Source: an uncultured Roseburia sp. (lineage in GTDB: Bacteria; Bacillota; Clostridia; Lachnospirales; Lachnospiraceae). Taken from it: a stretch of DNA of 37,669 nt. Where the stretch lies: contig CAMFYL010000004.1 of NCBI GenBank assembly GCA_946002055.1, forward strand, positions 69,415 to 107,083. Direction: 5' to 3'. Under the pieces are notes generated by a model. The model was not told the DNA's origin. It ran no database searches and worked only from the letters and a program-made list of their open reading frames with translations. Numbering within the stretch: the first letter of the stretch is position 1; the number at the start of each line of letters is the position of its first letter. Both the position numbers and the translations under genes were made by a program. Of this stretch, positions 17,496 through 23,994 are shown one piece after another.

Positions 17496-18431
17496 TTATT
17501 CCTCTACAAAAAGTGGGGTTGAGTAGTAACGGTCTCCGGAATCCGGAAGCAAGGCCACAATGGTTTTTCCTTTATTCTCCGGTCTCTTTGCCAGTTTGAT
17601 AGCCGCAGTAAGAGCAGCTCCGGACGAAATACCAACTAAGATTCCTTCCTTCTTTGCCAAAAGCTTAGCACCGGCAAAGGCTTCCTCCCCTTGGATGGTA
17701 AGAATTTCATCGTAAATTTCTGTATTTAACACCTCCGGCACAAATCCTGCACCGATTCCCTGAATCTTGTGTGGGCCACTTTTTCCCTCAGAAAGAACCG
17801 GGGAATCTGACGGCTCAACAGCAACTACTTTCACATCCGCATTCTTGCCTTTTAAGTACTCTCCTACACCGGTAATGGTACCGCCGGTACCAACACCTGC
17901 CACAAAGATATCCACCTCTCCGTCAGTGTCTTCCCAGATTTCCGGACCGGTTGTGGCAAGATGAGCAGCCGGGTTTGCCGGATTTACAAACTGCCCTGCC
18001 AAAAAGCTGTTAGGAATCTCTTTTGCCAATTCCTCCGCCTTGGCAATGGCACCCTTCATTCCCTTGGCGCCCTCTGTCAATACTAGTTCTGCCCCATACG
18101 CCTTTAAAATATTTCTGCGCTCTACACTCATTGTCTCCGGCATGGTCAAAATAATGCGATATCCCTTGGATGCCGCTATGGCAGCCAGCCCGATCCCCGT
18201 GTTACCGGATGTAGGTTCAATAATCACAGAGCCTTTGCAAAGAACACCTTTCTTCTCCGCATCTTCAATCATAGAGCGGGCCACACGGTCCTTCACAGAG
18301 CCAGCCGGATTTAAGTACTCTAGTTTTACCAGGAGGCGAGCCTGCAGCCCCACCTCCTTTTCTACGTTTGTAACCTCCACCAAAGGCGTGTTTCCAATTA
18401 ACTGTGATGTTCCCTGATAAATCTTTGACAT
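17496..18431 (-). CDS. cysK: Cysteine synthase A (O-acetylserine sulfhydrylase)
   Basis: A 311-residue PLP enzyme making L-cysteine from O-acetylserine and sulfide. Lys47 in [10 protein letters not shown] binds PLP, the substrate loop TSGNTG is at 74-79, and the phosphate-binding glycine loop VGTGGTITG lies near residue 178. Length and motifs match CysK. GAGGT is 8 bases from the ATG. It lies 23 bases after metY and 37 bases before nifS on the same strand. No serine O-acetyltransferase (cysE) is in the window. Confidence 0.95.
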   Translation of the reverse strand: MSKIYQGTSQLIGNTPLVEVTNVEKEVGLQARLLVKLEYLNPAGSVKDRVARSMIEDAEKKGVLCKGSVIIEPTSGNTGIGLAAIAASKGYRIILTMPETMSVERRNILKAYGAELVLTEGAKGMKGAIAKAEELAKEIPNSFLAGQFVNPANPAAHLATTGPEIWEDTDGEVDIFVAGVGTGGTITGVGEYLKGKNADVKVVAVEPSDSPVLSEGKSGPHKIQGIGAGFVPEVLNTEIYDEILTIQGEEAFAGAKLLAKKEGILVGISSGAALTAAIKLAKRPENKGKTIVALLPDSGDRYYSTPLFVEE

Positions 18432-18454
18432 AATCTTATACCTCTTTTCTTTTC

Positions 18455-19741
18455 TTACTGAATTGCCGCAAACCCCTTCTCCAAGTCTGCAATGATATCA
18501 TCAATATGCTCCGTTCCAATGGAAAGACGAATGGTGTTTGGCTTGATATTCTGGTCTTCCAACTCTTCCGGTGACAACTGACTATGTGTGGTAGAAGCCG
18601 GATGAATCACAAGGCTCTTTACATCTGCCACATTTGCCAAAAGTGAGAATAACTGCAAGTGGTCAATAAACTCCCATGCCTCCTGCTGTCCCCCCTTGAT
18701 TTCAAATGTGAAAATGCTTCCTCCACCATTTGGGAAATATTTGTTATAAAGCTCATGGTCCGGATGAGATGACACAGATGGGTGGTTCACCTTTTCCACC
18801 AGAGGATGATTTTGCAAATAATCAATTACCTTTTTTGTGTTCTCCACGTGACGGTCAAGTCGAAGAGACAAGGTCTCTACACCCTGCAGCAAAAGGAAGG
18901 CATTAAATGGAGAAATGGTTGCCCCGGTATCTCTAAGCAAGATTGCACGTATGTAAGTAACAAAGGCCGCCGGTCCCACTGCGTCCACAAAGGATACCCC
19001 GTGATAGCTGGGGTTTGGCTCTGCGATTGGCGCATACTTGCCACTGGCCTTCCAGTCAAATTTACCGGAATCTACAATCACACCGCCTAACGTGGTTCCA
19101 TGACCTCCAATAAATTTTGTTGCAGAGTGAACCACAATATCAGCCCCATGCTCGATTGGGCGAATCAAATACGGTGTGCCAAAGGTGTTATCTACAACTA
19201 CAGGCAATCCATATCGATGTGCCAATTCTGCAATAGCATCAATATCCGGAATATCGCAATTGGGATTTCCCAAAGTCTCCAGATAAATTGCCCTGGTATT
19301 ATCAGTGATGGCATCCTCCACTTCCTGTAGGTTGTGGGCATCCACAAAGGTTGCAGAAATGCCATACTGTGGCAATGTGTGTGCCAGCAAATTGTAGCTT
19401 CCGCCATAAATGGTTTTCTGTGCCACGATATGTCCGCCGTTTGCCGCCAATGCCTGAATAGCATAGGTGATGGCAGCTGCGCCTGACGCAGTAACAAGGG
19501 CTGCCACGCCACCCTCCAAGGCTGCGATTCTCTTTTCCAACACATCCTGTGTGGAATTGGTCAATCTTCCATAAATGTTTCCCGGATCTGCCAATCCAAA
19601 TCGGTCTGCTGCGTGTTTTGCATTATGAAATACGTAAGATGCCGTCTGATAAATTGGCACCGCTCTGGCATCTGTTGCCACATCTGCCTCTTCCTGTCCT
19701 ACATGTAATTGTAATGTCTCAAATCTATAATTTCCACTCAT
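18455..19741 (-). CDS. metY: O-acetylhomoserine sulfhydrylase (Cys/Met metabolism PLP enzyme)
   Basis: A 428-residue PLP enzyme of the Cys/Met gamma family. It most likely makes homocysteine from O-acetylhomoserine and sulfide. PLP binds Lys209 in [16 protein letters not shown]. The N-terminus [11 protein letters not shown] and the length near 430 residues mark the MetY group rather than the shorter cystathionine synthases and lyases (about 380). AAGGAGG stands 8 bases before the ATG. It is the first full gene of the sulfur operon, behind a long leader with two operator boxes, a leader ORF and a terminator. Some relatives also use O-acetylserine. Confidence 0.94.
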   Translation of the reverse strand: MSGNYRFETLQLHVGQEEADVATDARAVPIYQTASYVFHNAKHAADRFGLADPGNIYGRLTNSTQDVLEKRIAALEGGVAALVTASGAAAITYAIQALAANGGHIVAQKTIYGGSYNLLAHTLPQYGISATFVDAHNLQEVEDAITDNTRAIYLETLGNPNCDIPDIDAIAELAHRYGLPVVVDNTFGTPYLIRPIEHGADIVVHSATKFIGGHGTTLGGVIVDSGKFDWKASGKYAPIAEPNPSYHGVSFVDAVGPAAFVTYIRAILLRDTGATISPFNAFLLLQGVETLSLRLDRHVENTKKVIDYLQNHPLVEKVNHPSVSSHPDHELYNKYFPNGGGSIFTFEIKGGQQEAWEFIDHLQLFSLLANVADVKSLVIHPASTTHSQLSPEELEDQNIKPNTIRLSIGTEHIDDIIADLEKGFAAIQ

Positions 19742-19788
19742 TTTGTAATCCTCCTTTTTTCCATTGCATCTCCGAAAAGTTCTCTCTG

Positions 19789-19809
19789 CCGGGCACGCTC
19801 TCGCTACTT
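19789..19809 (-). repeat. 21-nt dispersed repeat shared with the zinc-operon element
   Basis: The 21 bases here match 3545-3565 at 19 of 21 positions: both begin CCGGGCACGCT and end GCTACTT on the plus strand, differing only at two adjacent bases between. Here the segment lies between the attenuator and metY. Its TGCCCGG (minus strand) can also pair with CCGGGCA of the terminator's 3' arm. Confidence 0.6.
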
Positions 19810-19814
19810 AGCAT

Positions 19815-19847
19815 AAAAAATGCCCGGGCTTGCAAATCTCCCGAGCA
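19815..19847 (-). terminator. Intrinsic terminator / attenuator upstream of metY
   Basis: On the minus strand TGCTCGGG and CCCGGGCA form an 8-bp GC-rich stem (one G-U pair) with an 11-base loop, followed by six T residues (19815-19820). It lies 20 bases past the stop of a 37-codon leader ORF and 73 bases before metY, in transcribed leader RNA. Its 5' arm segment CGGGAGA (19837-19843) is perfectly complementary to TCTCCCG inside the leader ORF (19917-19923), a possible antiterminator. Confidence 0.8.
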
Positions 19848-19867
19848 AATAAAAGACGATTACAAAT

Positions 19868-19981
19868 CTAACACGAAATGTGGGCAATACAATACGCCCC
19901 ACGTCTAATATTCGCGCGGGAGAGAAGCATTCGTCCACATCTAAAGTTTTCTCTTAACAATTCCTCGAAAAGGTGTAACAT
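19868..19981 (-). CDS. Putative 37-residue cysteine-containing leader peptide of the sulfur operon
   Basis: A short ORF of 37 codons plus TAG, inside the metY leader. It starts with ATG and has GAGGA at 7-base spacing, better than many full genes here. The peptide starts MLHLFEELLRENFRCGRMLL and ends RRGAYCIAHISC, with Cys15, Cys31 and Cys37, the last being the final codon, and six arginines. It begins about 40 bases after the predicted transcript start and stops 20 bases before a strong intrinsic terminator, the arrangement of a transcription-attenuation leader peptide. Cysteine codons before a cysteine/homocysteine operon suggest it senses charged tRNA-Cys. From memory, the SRxxI...C pattern recalls actinobacterial sulfur-gene leader peptides, but I could not check this. 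A role in trans or chance occurrence cannot be excluded. Confidence 0.68.
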   Translation of the reverse strand: MLHLFEELLRENFRCGRMLLSRANIRRGAYCIAHISC

Positions 19982-20000
19982 AACTTTTTCCTCGTGTTTT

Positions 20001-20027
20001 TATTTCCTACCTTTCTTGTAGGATATA
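20001..20027. promoter_or_regulatory. Operator box 2 of the sulfur operon
   Basis: TATTTCCTA, 9 bases, TAGGATATA: the same 27-bp design as box 1 with one arm mismatch. It covers the predicted transcription start just after the -10 element. Its centre is 41 bp from that of box 1, about four helical turns. Confidence 0.7.
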
Positions 20028-20030
20028 TGC

Positions 20031-20059
20031 ATCATACATCTTATTTCCTACCTTGTCAA
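20031..20059 (-). promoter_or_regulatory. Promoter of the metY-cysK-nifS-nifU operon
   Basis: On the minus strand TTGACA (20054-20059) and TATGAT (20031-20036) have a 17-base spacer, a near-consensus sigma-A promoter. Transcription should start near 20024, giving a leader of roughly 280 bases. The -35 lies inside operator box 1. Confidence 0.85.
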
Positions 20060-20068
20060 TAGGAAATA
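20042..20068. promoter_or_regulatory. Operator box 1 of the sulfur operon, perfect 27-bp palindrome
   Basis: TATTTCCTA, 9 bases, TAGGAAATA: perfect 9-bp arms spanning the -35 element. The layout resembles sites of Rrf2-family repressors such as CymR/IscR that control cysteine and Fe-S genes in Firmicutes; the family assignment is inference. No Rrf2-type gene lies in the window. Confidence 0.72.
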
Positions 20069-20104
20069 TGTTTATTTTTTAATCTTTTGCCCCAGCAGTC
20101 TATT

Positions 20105-20800
20105 TCACCTCTTAGGGGTAGACTTAACCTTCAATGTCCTAAGGTATTCCTTCTGCCCTGGCGTAATTCGATAACTCTCCACCGCCTTCTGGATGGTTTT
20201 GTTGTGGGTCCATGTATCCAGTTGTCTCTCCTCCAACAACTTGACCGTTGCATCATACTGCTTTGCCAAAGCGGTGGCAAAATACCATGCCCGCATCATA
20301 TTCACATAGTACTCTTCCGATGAAACAGCCGCCACCTTCTTTAGATACTCCGGCGTAAAATCTTCATCCAGATAATTCCCCATGAGCATTCCAATGCCAA
20401 AACGAATGGTATAGGTTTTATCCGAAGATAACCATGCATCAATTTGGGGAAGCAATTCCTTCTTATGCTTCTTAAAAACCTTTGGATTCATGGAATCACA
20501 GGTTGCCCAATTATCCACATAAGGCAGGAATCGATTCACCTCAGCCAGACACTGCTCATAATCCTTCATGCCCTCAATAATAAAAGCATGAAGGTTGTTT
20601 TCCTCATAATACTTATGAGGTAACTGCCGCAAAAAATCCTGACAGCCCTCCTCCTTCGCAACTTCCTTGGCCATCTTGCGTACCTGAGGTACCCTGACTC
20701 CAATCATATAGTCCTCATCCGCTGTTGGAACTAAGCCAAGATGAAATTCTCGATATTTCATATCCTGTAACGCAAACAATCGCTCCTGTATCGTTGTCAT
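20105..20800 (-). CDS. AlkD-like DNA alkylation repair protein
   Basis: A 231-residue all-helical (HEAT-like repeat) protein of the DNA alkylation repair family, which removes N3- or N7-alkylated purines without base flipping. The active-site pair is visible as Trp98 and Asp102 in VDNWATCDS, the same spacing as Trp109/Asp113 of the Bacillus AlkD enzyme. Further family marks are RVPQVRKMAKE (36-46) and the repeated helices around 120-190. GGGGGG lies 5 bases before the ATG. The gene follows an ABC permease by 19 bases in the same direction and may share its transcript. It ends about 37 bases before operator box 1 of the sulfur operon. Confidence 0.9.
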   Translation of the reverse strand: MTTIQERLFALQDMKYREFHLGLVPTADEDYMIGVRVPQVRKMAKEVAKEEGCQDFLRQLPHKYYEENNLHAFIIEGMKDYEQCLAEVNRFLPYVDNWATCDSMNPKVFKKHKKELLPQIDAWLSSDKTYTIRFGIGMLMGNYLDEDFTPEYLKKVAAVSSEEYYVNMMRAWYFATALAKQYDATVKLLEERQLDTWTHNKTIQKAVESYRITPGQKEYLRTLKVKSTPKR

Positions 20801-20819
20801 AATGTCCCCCCTTTCATTT

Positions 20820-22295
20820 TTACATCAATAGCATTGCCACACCCAGCAGAAGTGGAAGCAAAACTCCCGGCAACCAGCCAAGATAAAATGAAATGCTTTG
20901 TCGCAGCACCTGGCTTTCCGTGTCCATAGAATAGTCTGCATGTCTTGTGTCTATCCACATTCCCCAAACTGCTGATGCTACGGCATATATAGCAGGGAGT
21001 AAAACATAGCAGAGGCTGATCATAATGGGAGTACGGAAAGTAATAGAAAGCATCACACCACAAATAATAGCCACCGGCTCTGTAATCCACAAGTTCATGA
21101 TAATCTTCTGCTTACAAATCTCTCTTGAATCCACCGGTATGGTCTCCATGACCCAGTGACGCTTTCCCTCCATAGAAAGACCGCAGTAGGTGTTGCACCC
21201 CATACCAATCAGCATACAAAGAAACATTGGAATTGCAAAATAGGAACTAACACCTGTATTCGTAAGCACTTCCCTTAATCCACTTCCCTTTGTCAAAAAC
21301 AGAAATCCACTAATAAGCACAGCATACAATGGTCCAATCATAGTGCTTGCCATATAAGATCTGGACTGTAACCATTGGTCCCATGTACGTCTGGCAATGG
21401 CTGTTTTCACATCCGATTGCATCTGAACACCAAAGTTGTACTCAGCAAAGCTCTTAGGTGCCCGCAATGCCAAAATCACTTCCTGATAGCTCATAGAAAG
21501 CAAAAACAGAAAAAACAAAAACCACACACAGGAATAAACAATGAACAAAAAGAATGTACCCGCGCTATGCATAATCACGCCTTTTTGATAAAAACGCCCA
21601 ACTTTAAAATTCGTAGTGATAGCTCCAATTACATCTTGAACATTTCCCGCGTTCTGCAGTACATTACCAGCAGAATACAACATGTTTAATAAAAGGAATC
21701 CTGCAATAGCCAACACACCTAAAATGATAATAGACTGTACCAGATTACTCTTTCGTAAGGTCACCAAGCAGAGCGCTAACACCGTTCCTACCAGCGCCGC
21801 AATTCCTGTCACAGGAAGACAGGTGAGAAAGAGTCCAATCATCCAGCTTGTCCAAAAGTCAGGTGATGCCAAGCCGCCGTCACGATAGGCTAGAATCATA
21901 GGAATATTTACCATCGCAACTAGTATCGTATTCCACACATACAAACGCAAGAAAATACAAATCACGTGCAAAAAGGTTCCCATGGGCAAAGACATCAGAT
22001 ACTCTGCATCTGATTTTCCTGCCAAGATCTCATTAATTTTCAAAATGGTAGCCACCAGTGTCACTAGACTTCCAATGACATATCCAATCACAGGAATGGC
22101 CTCTCCCAAACCACTCGCAACCATCTGACAGCCTAACCTGGAACTAATAGATACGATGGCTACCATCATACAGAATAACACCAGATTCTTTAATACAAAC
22201 CCCATTTTTTTCAAGGGATTCTTCTCATGCAAAAAAACGCTGACGCGCAGTTCTTCATCAAAATGTATCTTAAGTAACAAAAACAGATTACGCAT
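20820..22295 (-). CDS. ABC-2-like transporter permease
   Basis: A 491-residue integral membrane protein with about ten to twelve hydrophobic segments, no signal peptide and no enzymatic motif. Together with the overlapping ATPase gene it should form an ABC exporter. The start ATG overlaps the ATPase coding end by 8 bases, and the ribosome binding site GGAGG lies within the last ATPase codons, so the two are translationally coupled. The pattern of a soluble N-terminal segment (LLLKIHFDEELRVSVF) and long loops resembles large ABC-2/YhaP-like permeases. The transported compound is unknown; no peptide, lantibiotic or resistance gene is adjacent. Confidence 0.88.
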   Translation of the reverse strand: MRNLFLLLKIHFDEELRVSVFLHEKNPLKKMGFVLKNLVLFCMMVAIVSISSRLGCQMVASGLGEAIPVIGYVIGSLVTLVATILKINEILAGKSDAEYLMSLPMGTFLHVICIFLRLYVWNTILVAMVNIPMILAYRDGGLASPDFWTSWMIGLFLTCLPVTGIAALVGTVLALCLVTLRKSNLVQSIIILGVLAIAGFLLLNMLYSAGNVLQNAGNVQDVIGAITTNFKVGRFYQKGVIMHSAGTFFLFIVYSCVWFLFFLFLLSMSYQEVILALRAPKSFAEYNFGVQMQSDVKTAIARRTWDQWLQSRSYMASTMIGPLYAVLISGFLFLTKGSGLREVLTNTGVSSYFAIPMFLCMLIGMGCNTYCGLSMEGKRHWVMETIPVDSREICKQKIIMNLWITEPVAIICGVMLSITFRTPIMISLCYVLLPAIYAVASAVWGMWIDTRHADYSMDTESQVLRQSISFYLGWLPGVLLPLLLGVAMLLM

Positions 22296-23040
22296 CCTTT
22301 TCCTCCTTACAGGTGTCCTTCTGGATTTGCAACTGTTCTAAAAATACATCCTCAAGACATTTATCCCTAGTCAGCTCCTCTACCTTACCCTGAACCACAA
22401 TATGCCCGTGGTCAATCATAGCAATGCGATCACAGAGTTTTTCTGCCACTTCCAAAACATGTGTTGAGAAGAAAATCGCACTGCCCTCACTACACAATGC
22501 TCTCATCTGCTGCTTTAACACCGCCGAAGCTTTTGGATCGAGTCCCACAAAAGGTTCGTCCAACACCAGCAGCTTAGGCTTATGTACAAAGGCCGTCATC
22601 AGAGCAATCTTTTGTTTCATACCGTGGGAATACGAAGAAATCAAATCTCCCAATTGGCTCTTAATCTCAAAGGCGTCAGCCAATTCCTCGATGCGGGCTG
22701 TGCGCTCCTCTGTTGGTACCTGATATACATCTGCAATAAAATTGATAAAACCGATTCCTGTCATGTATTCATACAAATCCGGATTATCCGGTATGTATGC
22801 CATCAGCTTCTGGCACTCCTTCTTCTGCTCCCACAGAGACATGCCGCAGATATGAATATCATCACGGCGCACAGGCAAAATACCAACCACCGATTTGATG
22901 GTGGTTGATTTACCTGCCCCGTTATGTCCTATAAACCCAAAGATTTCTCCTTCTTCTACAGATAAGGAGATATGCTCTACCGCCGGCTTATTGCTGTCAT
23001 AGGCTTTAGAAAAATCTGTTATTTCCAGTACTTTACTCAT
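22288..23040 (-). CDS. ABC transporter ATP-binding protein (ABC-2 exporter type)
   Basis: A 250-residue ATPase that powers the neighbouring permease. It has Walker A GHNGAGKST (from about residue 38), signature SYSHGMKQK in place of LSGGQ, Walker B LLVLDEPFVGLD and the switch histidine in FFSTHVLEVAE. The SHGMKQK signature is typical of ABC-2 exporters (CcmA/NatA-like group). It is first in a set with the permease and the AlkD gene. A promoter (TTGAAG-17-TATAGT) and an inverted repeat lie just upstream, and GAGGGGG precedes the ATG. Confidence 0.94.
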   Translation of the reverse strand: MSKVLEITDFSKAYDSNKPAVEHISLSVEEGEIFGFIGHNGAGKSTTIKSVVGILPVRRDDIHICGMSLWEQKKECQKLMAYIPDNPDLYEYMTGIGFINFIADVYQVPTEERTARIEELADAFEIKSQLGDLISSYSHGMKQKIALMTAFVHKPKLLVLDEPFVGLDPKASAVLKQQMRALCSEGSAIFFSTHVLEVAEKLCDRIAMIDHGHIVVQGKVEELTRDKCLEDVFLEQLQIQKDTCKEEKDA

Positions 23041-23078
23041 ATTTACCCCCTCGAAGTCAATTCGTTTTCAATACAACC

Positions 23079-23107
23079 ACTATATCATCATGGGTTTTTG
23101 ACTTCAA
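23079..23107 (-). promoter_or_regulatory. Promoter of the ABC exporter/AlkD set with flanking inverted repeat
   Basis: On the minus strand TTGAAG (23102-23107) and TATAGT (23079-23084) are 17 bases apart. GAAGTCAA (23053-23060) and TTGACTTC (23099-23106) form a perfect 8-bp inverted repeat, one arm on the -35 and the other in the untranslated leader, a possible operator or looping site. Confidence 0.55.
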
Positions 23108-23119
23108 GGAAAGTCTATT

Positions 23120-23524
23120 CTATTTTGTTGGTTGCACTGTCCCCACCGGATGGTGTGGCAGTCCATAGATAGAAGACAGTTTCAGCGGAATATTTCCCCG
23201 ATTAATCACATTGTGCCAGGTGCCTGCCGGCACATAGAACACATCTCCCTGACAAAGATACTTTCGCTGACGCATCTGCCCCGGTCCATTTCCAAAGACA
23301 GCTAAGCCATATCCCTCCTCCACTCTTATCATCTGATCCGTATCCTTATGGATTTCTGCCCCAATATCCCCTCGAGGAGGAATATGCATAAAGGTCATCT
23401 GCAAGTAATCTCCGGTCCATATCGTCTCTCGATAGTTTGTATTGTCAATAGCGGCATTTTTCACATCAAGGGCATATGGTTCTTTATATACATCCATTTG
23501 TTCCTGTTCAAAGTATCCTTCCAT
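23120..23524 (-). CDS. Cupin-domain protein
   Basis: A 134-residue single-domain cupin. Cupin motif 1 covers about residues 55-75 (GAEIHKDTDQMIRVEEG, with candidate ligand His59) and motif 2 about 93-110 (GDVFYVPAGTWHNVINRG, His104). It probably binds a metal and a small carboxylate or sugar; several cupins of this layout are isomerases or sensors, and the substrate is unknown. A longer spacer than usual separates the weak AAAGG from the ATG. The gene stands alone: 79 bases separate it from the ABC ATPase gene, which has its own promoter, and 470 non-coding bases lie upstream. Confidence 0.88.
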   Translation of the reverse strand: MEGYFEQEQMDVYKEPYALDVKNAAIDNTNYRETIWTGDYLQMTFMHIPPRGDIGAEIHKDTDQMIRVEEGYGLAVFGNGPGQMRQRKYLCQGDVFYVPAGTWHNVINRGNIPLKLSSIYGLPHHPVGTVQPTK

Positions 23525-23683
23525 ACGATATAAAAGCCTTTGTTTTTGATAGTATATGAACCCCCTTCTGACTGGTGAATGTACCCTGTGTCTTCATGGC
23601 ATAACACTGACGCCGAAAGAAATCCCATTCTTCAAACTCCCTAAGTACACTCGCATATCATTGAGTTGTTCATTCATATATGG

Positions 23684-23769
23684 ATTCATACCAAATCATT
23701 GGAATGTTAATACATAGTATTAAAAAATCACGTGTTTTTTGGATTGTTTCATACCATTCTATGGAATAG
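23684..23769. repeat. Two direct repeats of TTCATACCA-N5/6-TGGAAT upstream of the cupin gene
   Basis: Copies at 23684-23706 and 23747-23769 share TTCATACCA and TGGAAT with a spacer of 6 or 5 bases, 63 bp apart (about six helical turns). A partial third copy, TACC-TT-TGGAATG, lies at 23773-23785. They may be binding sites for a regulator of the cupin gene. Confidence 0.45.
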
Positions 23770-23887
23770 TCGTACCTTTGGAATGAAAACTTTCTATAAC
23801 AAAATGAAAATGCTTCGAAAAGTGCATACCATAATATGCGATACAAGAAAATTGGTGCGAAAGCAAAAACGACACTCCATAAAATAT

Positions 23888-23923
23888 AAAAAAATAGCGT
23901 AGCAGCTATAAAACTGCTACGCT
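23888..23923 (-). terminator. Intrinsic terminator of the symporter-GH2 operon
   Basis: A perfect 10-bp stem AGCGTAGCAG/CTGCTACGCT (23896-23905 and 23914-23923) with an 8-base loop is followed on the minus strand, after one base, by seven T residues. It lies about 70 bases past the GH2 stop. Confidence 0.9.
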
Positions 23924-23994
23924 TAAAAAGTTAAGTTCTTGGCTAATGCCTATGGGACACACGCCGTTTCAAAACTTTTTATATGTTTTAGGAA

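Larger units (their letters stand above)
23525..23994. other. 470-base non-coding gap with repeats, palindromes and a terminator
   Basis: No convincing gene. The left part (23508-23657, minus frame) has a 49-codon open stretch without start codon or ribosome binding site. The middle is AT-rich and carries CATACCA...TGGAAT repeats, a 17-bp palindrome TTAATAC-ATA-GTATTAA (23707-23723) and a CACGTG core between A6 and T6 runs (23722-23740). These probably form the control region of the cupin gene, although no consensus -35/-10 pair was found. The right part holds the terminator of the GH2 gene. Confidence 0.6.

Noticed and set aside
19742-20030. SAM riboswitch or T-box in the metY leader
   Set aside because: No SAM-I core (GGTGGAGGGA, GAAACC) and no T-box sequence (AGGGTGGAACCGCG) could be found; the leader instead contains a small ORF and a simple terminator.
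23508-23657. 49-codon open minus frame reading LREFEEWDFFRRQCYAMKTQ and onward, upstream of and overlapping the cupin start
   Set aside because: Composition looks protein-like, but there is no start codon with ribosome binding site, no recognised family, and a stretch this long occurs often by chance.
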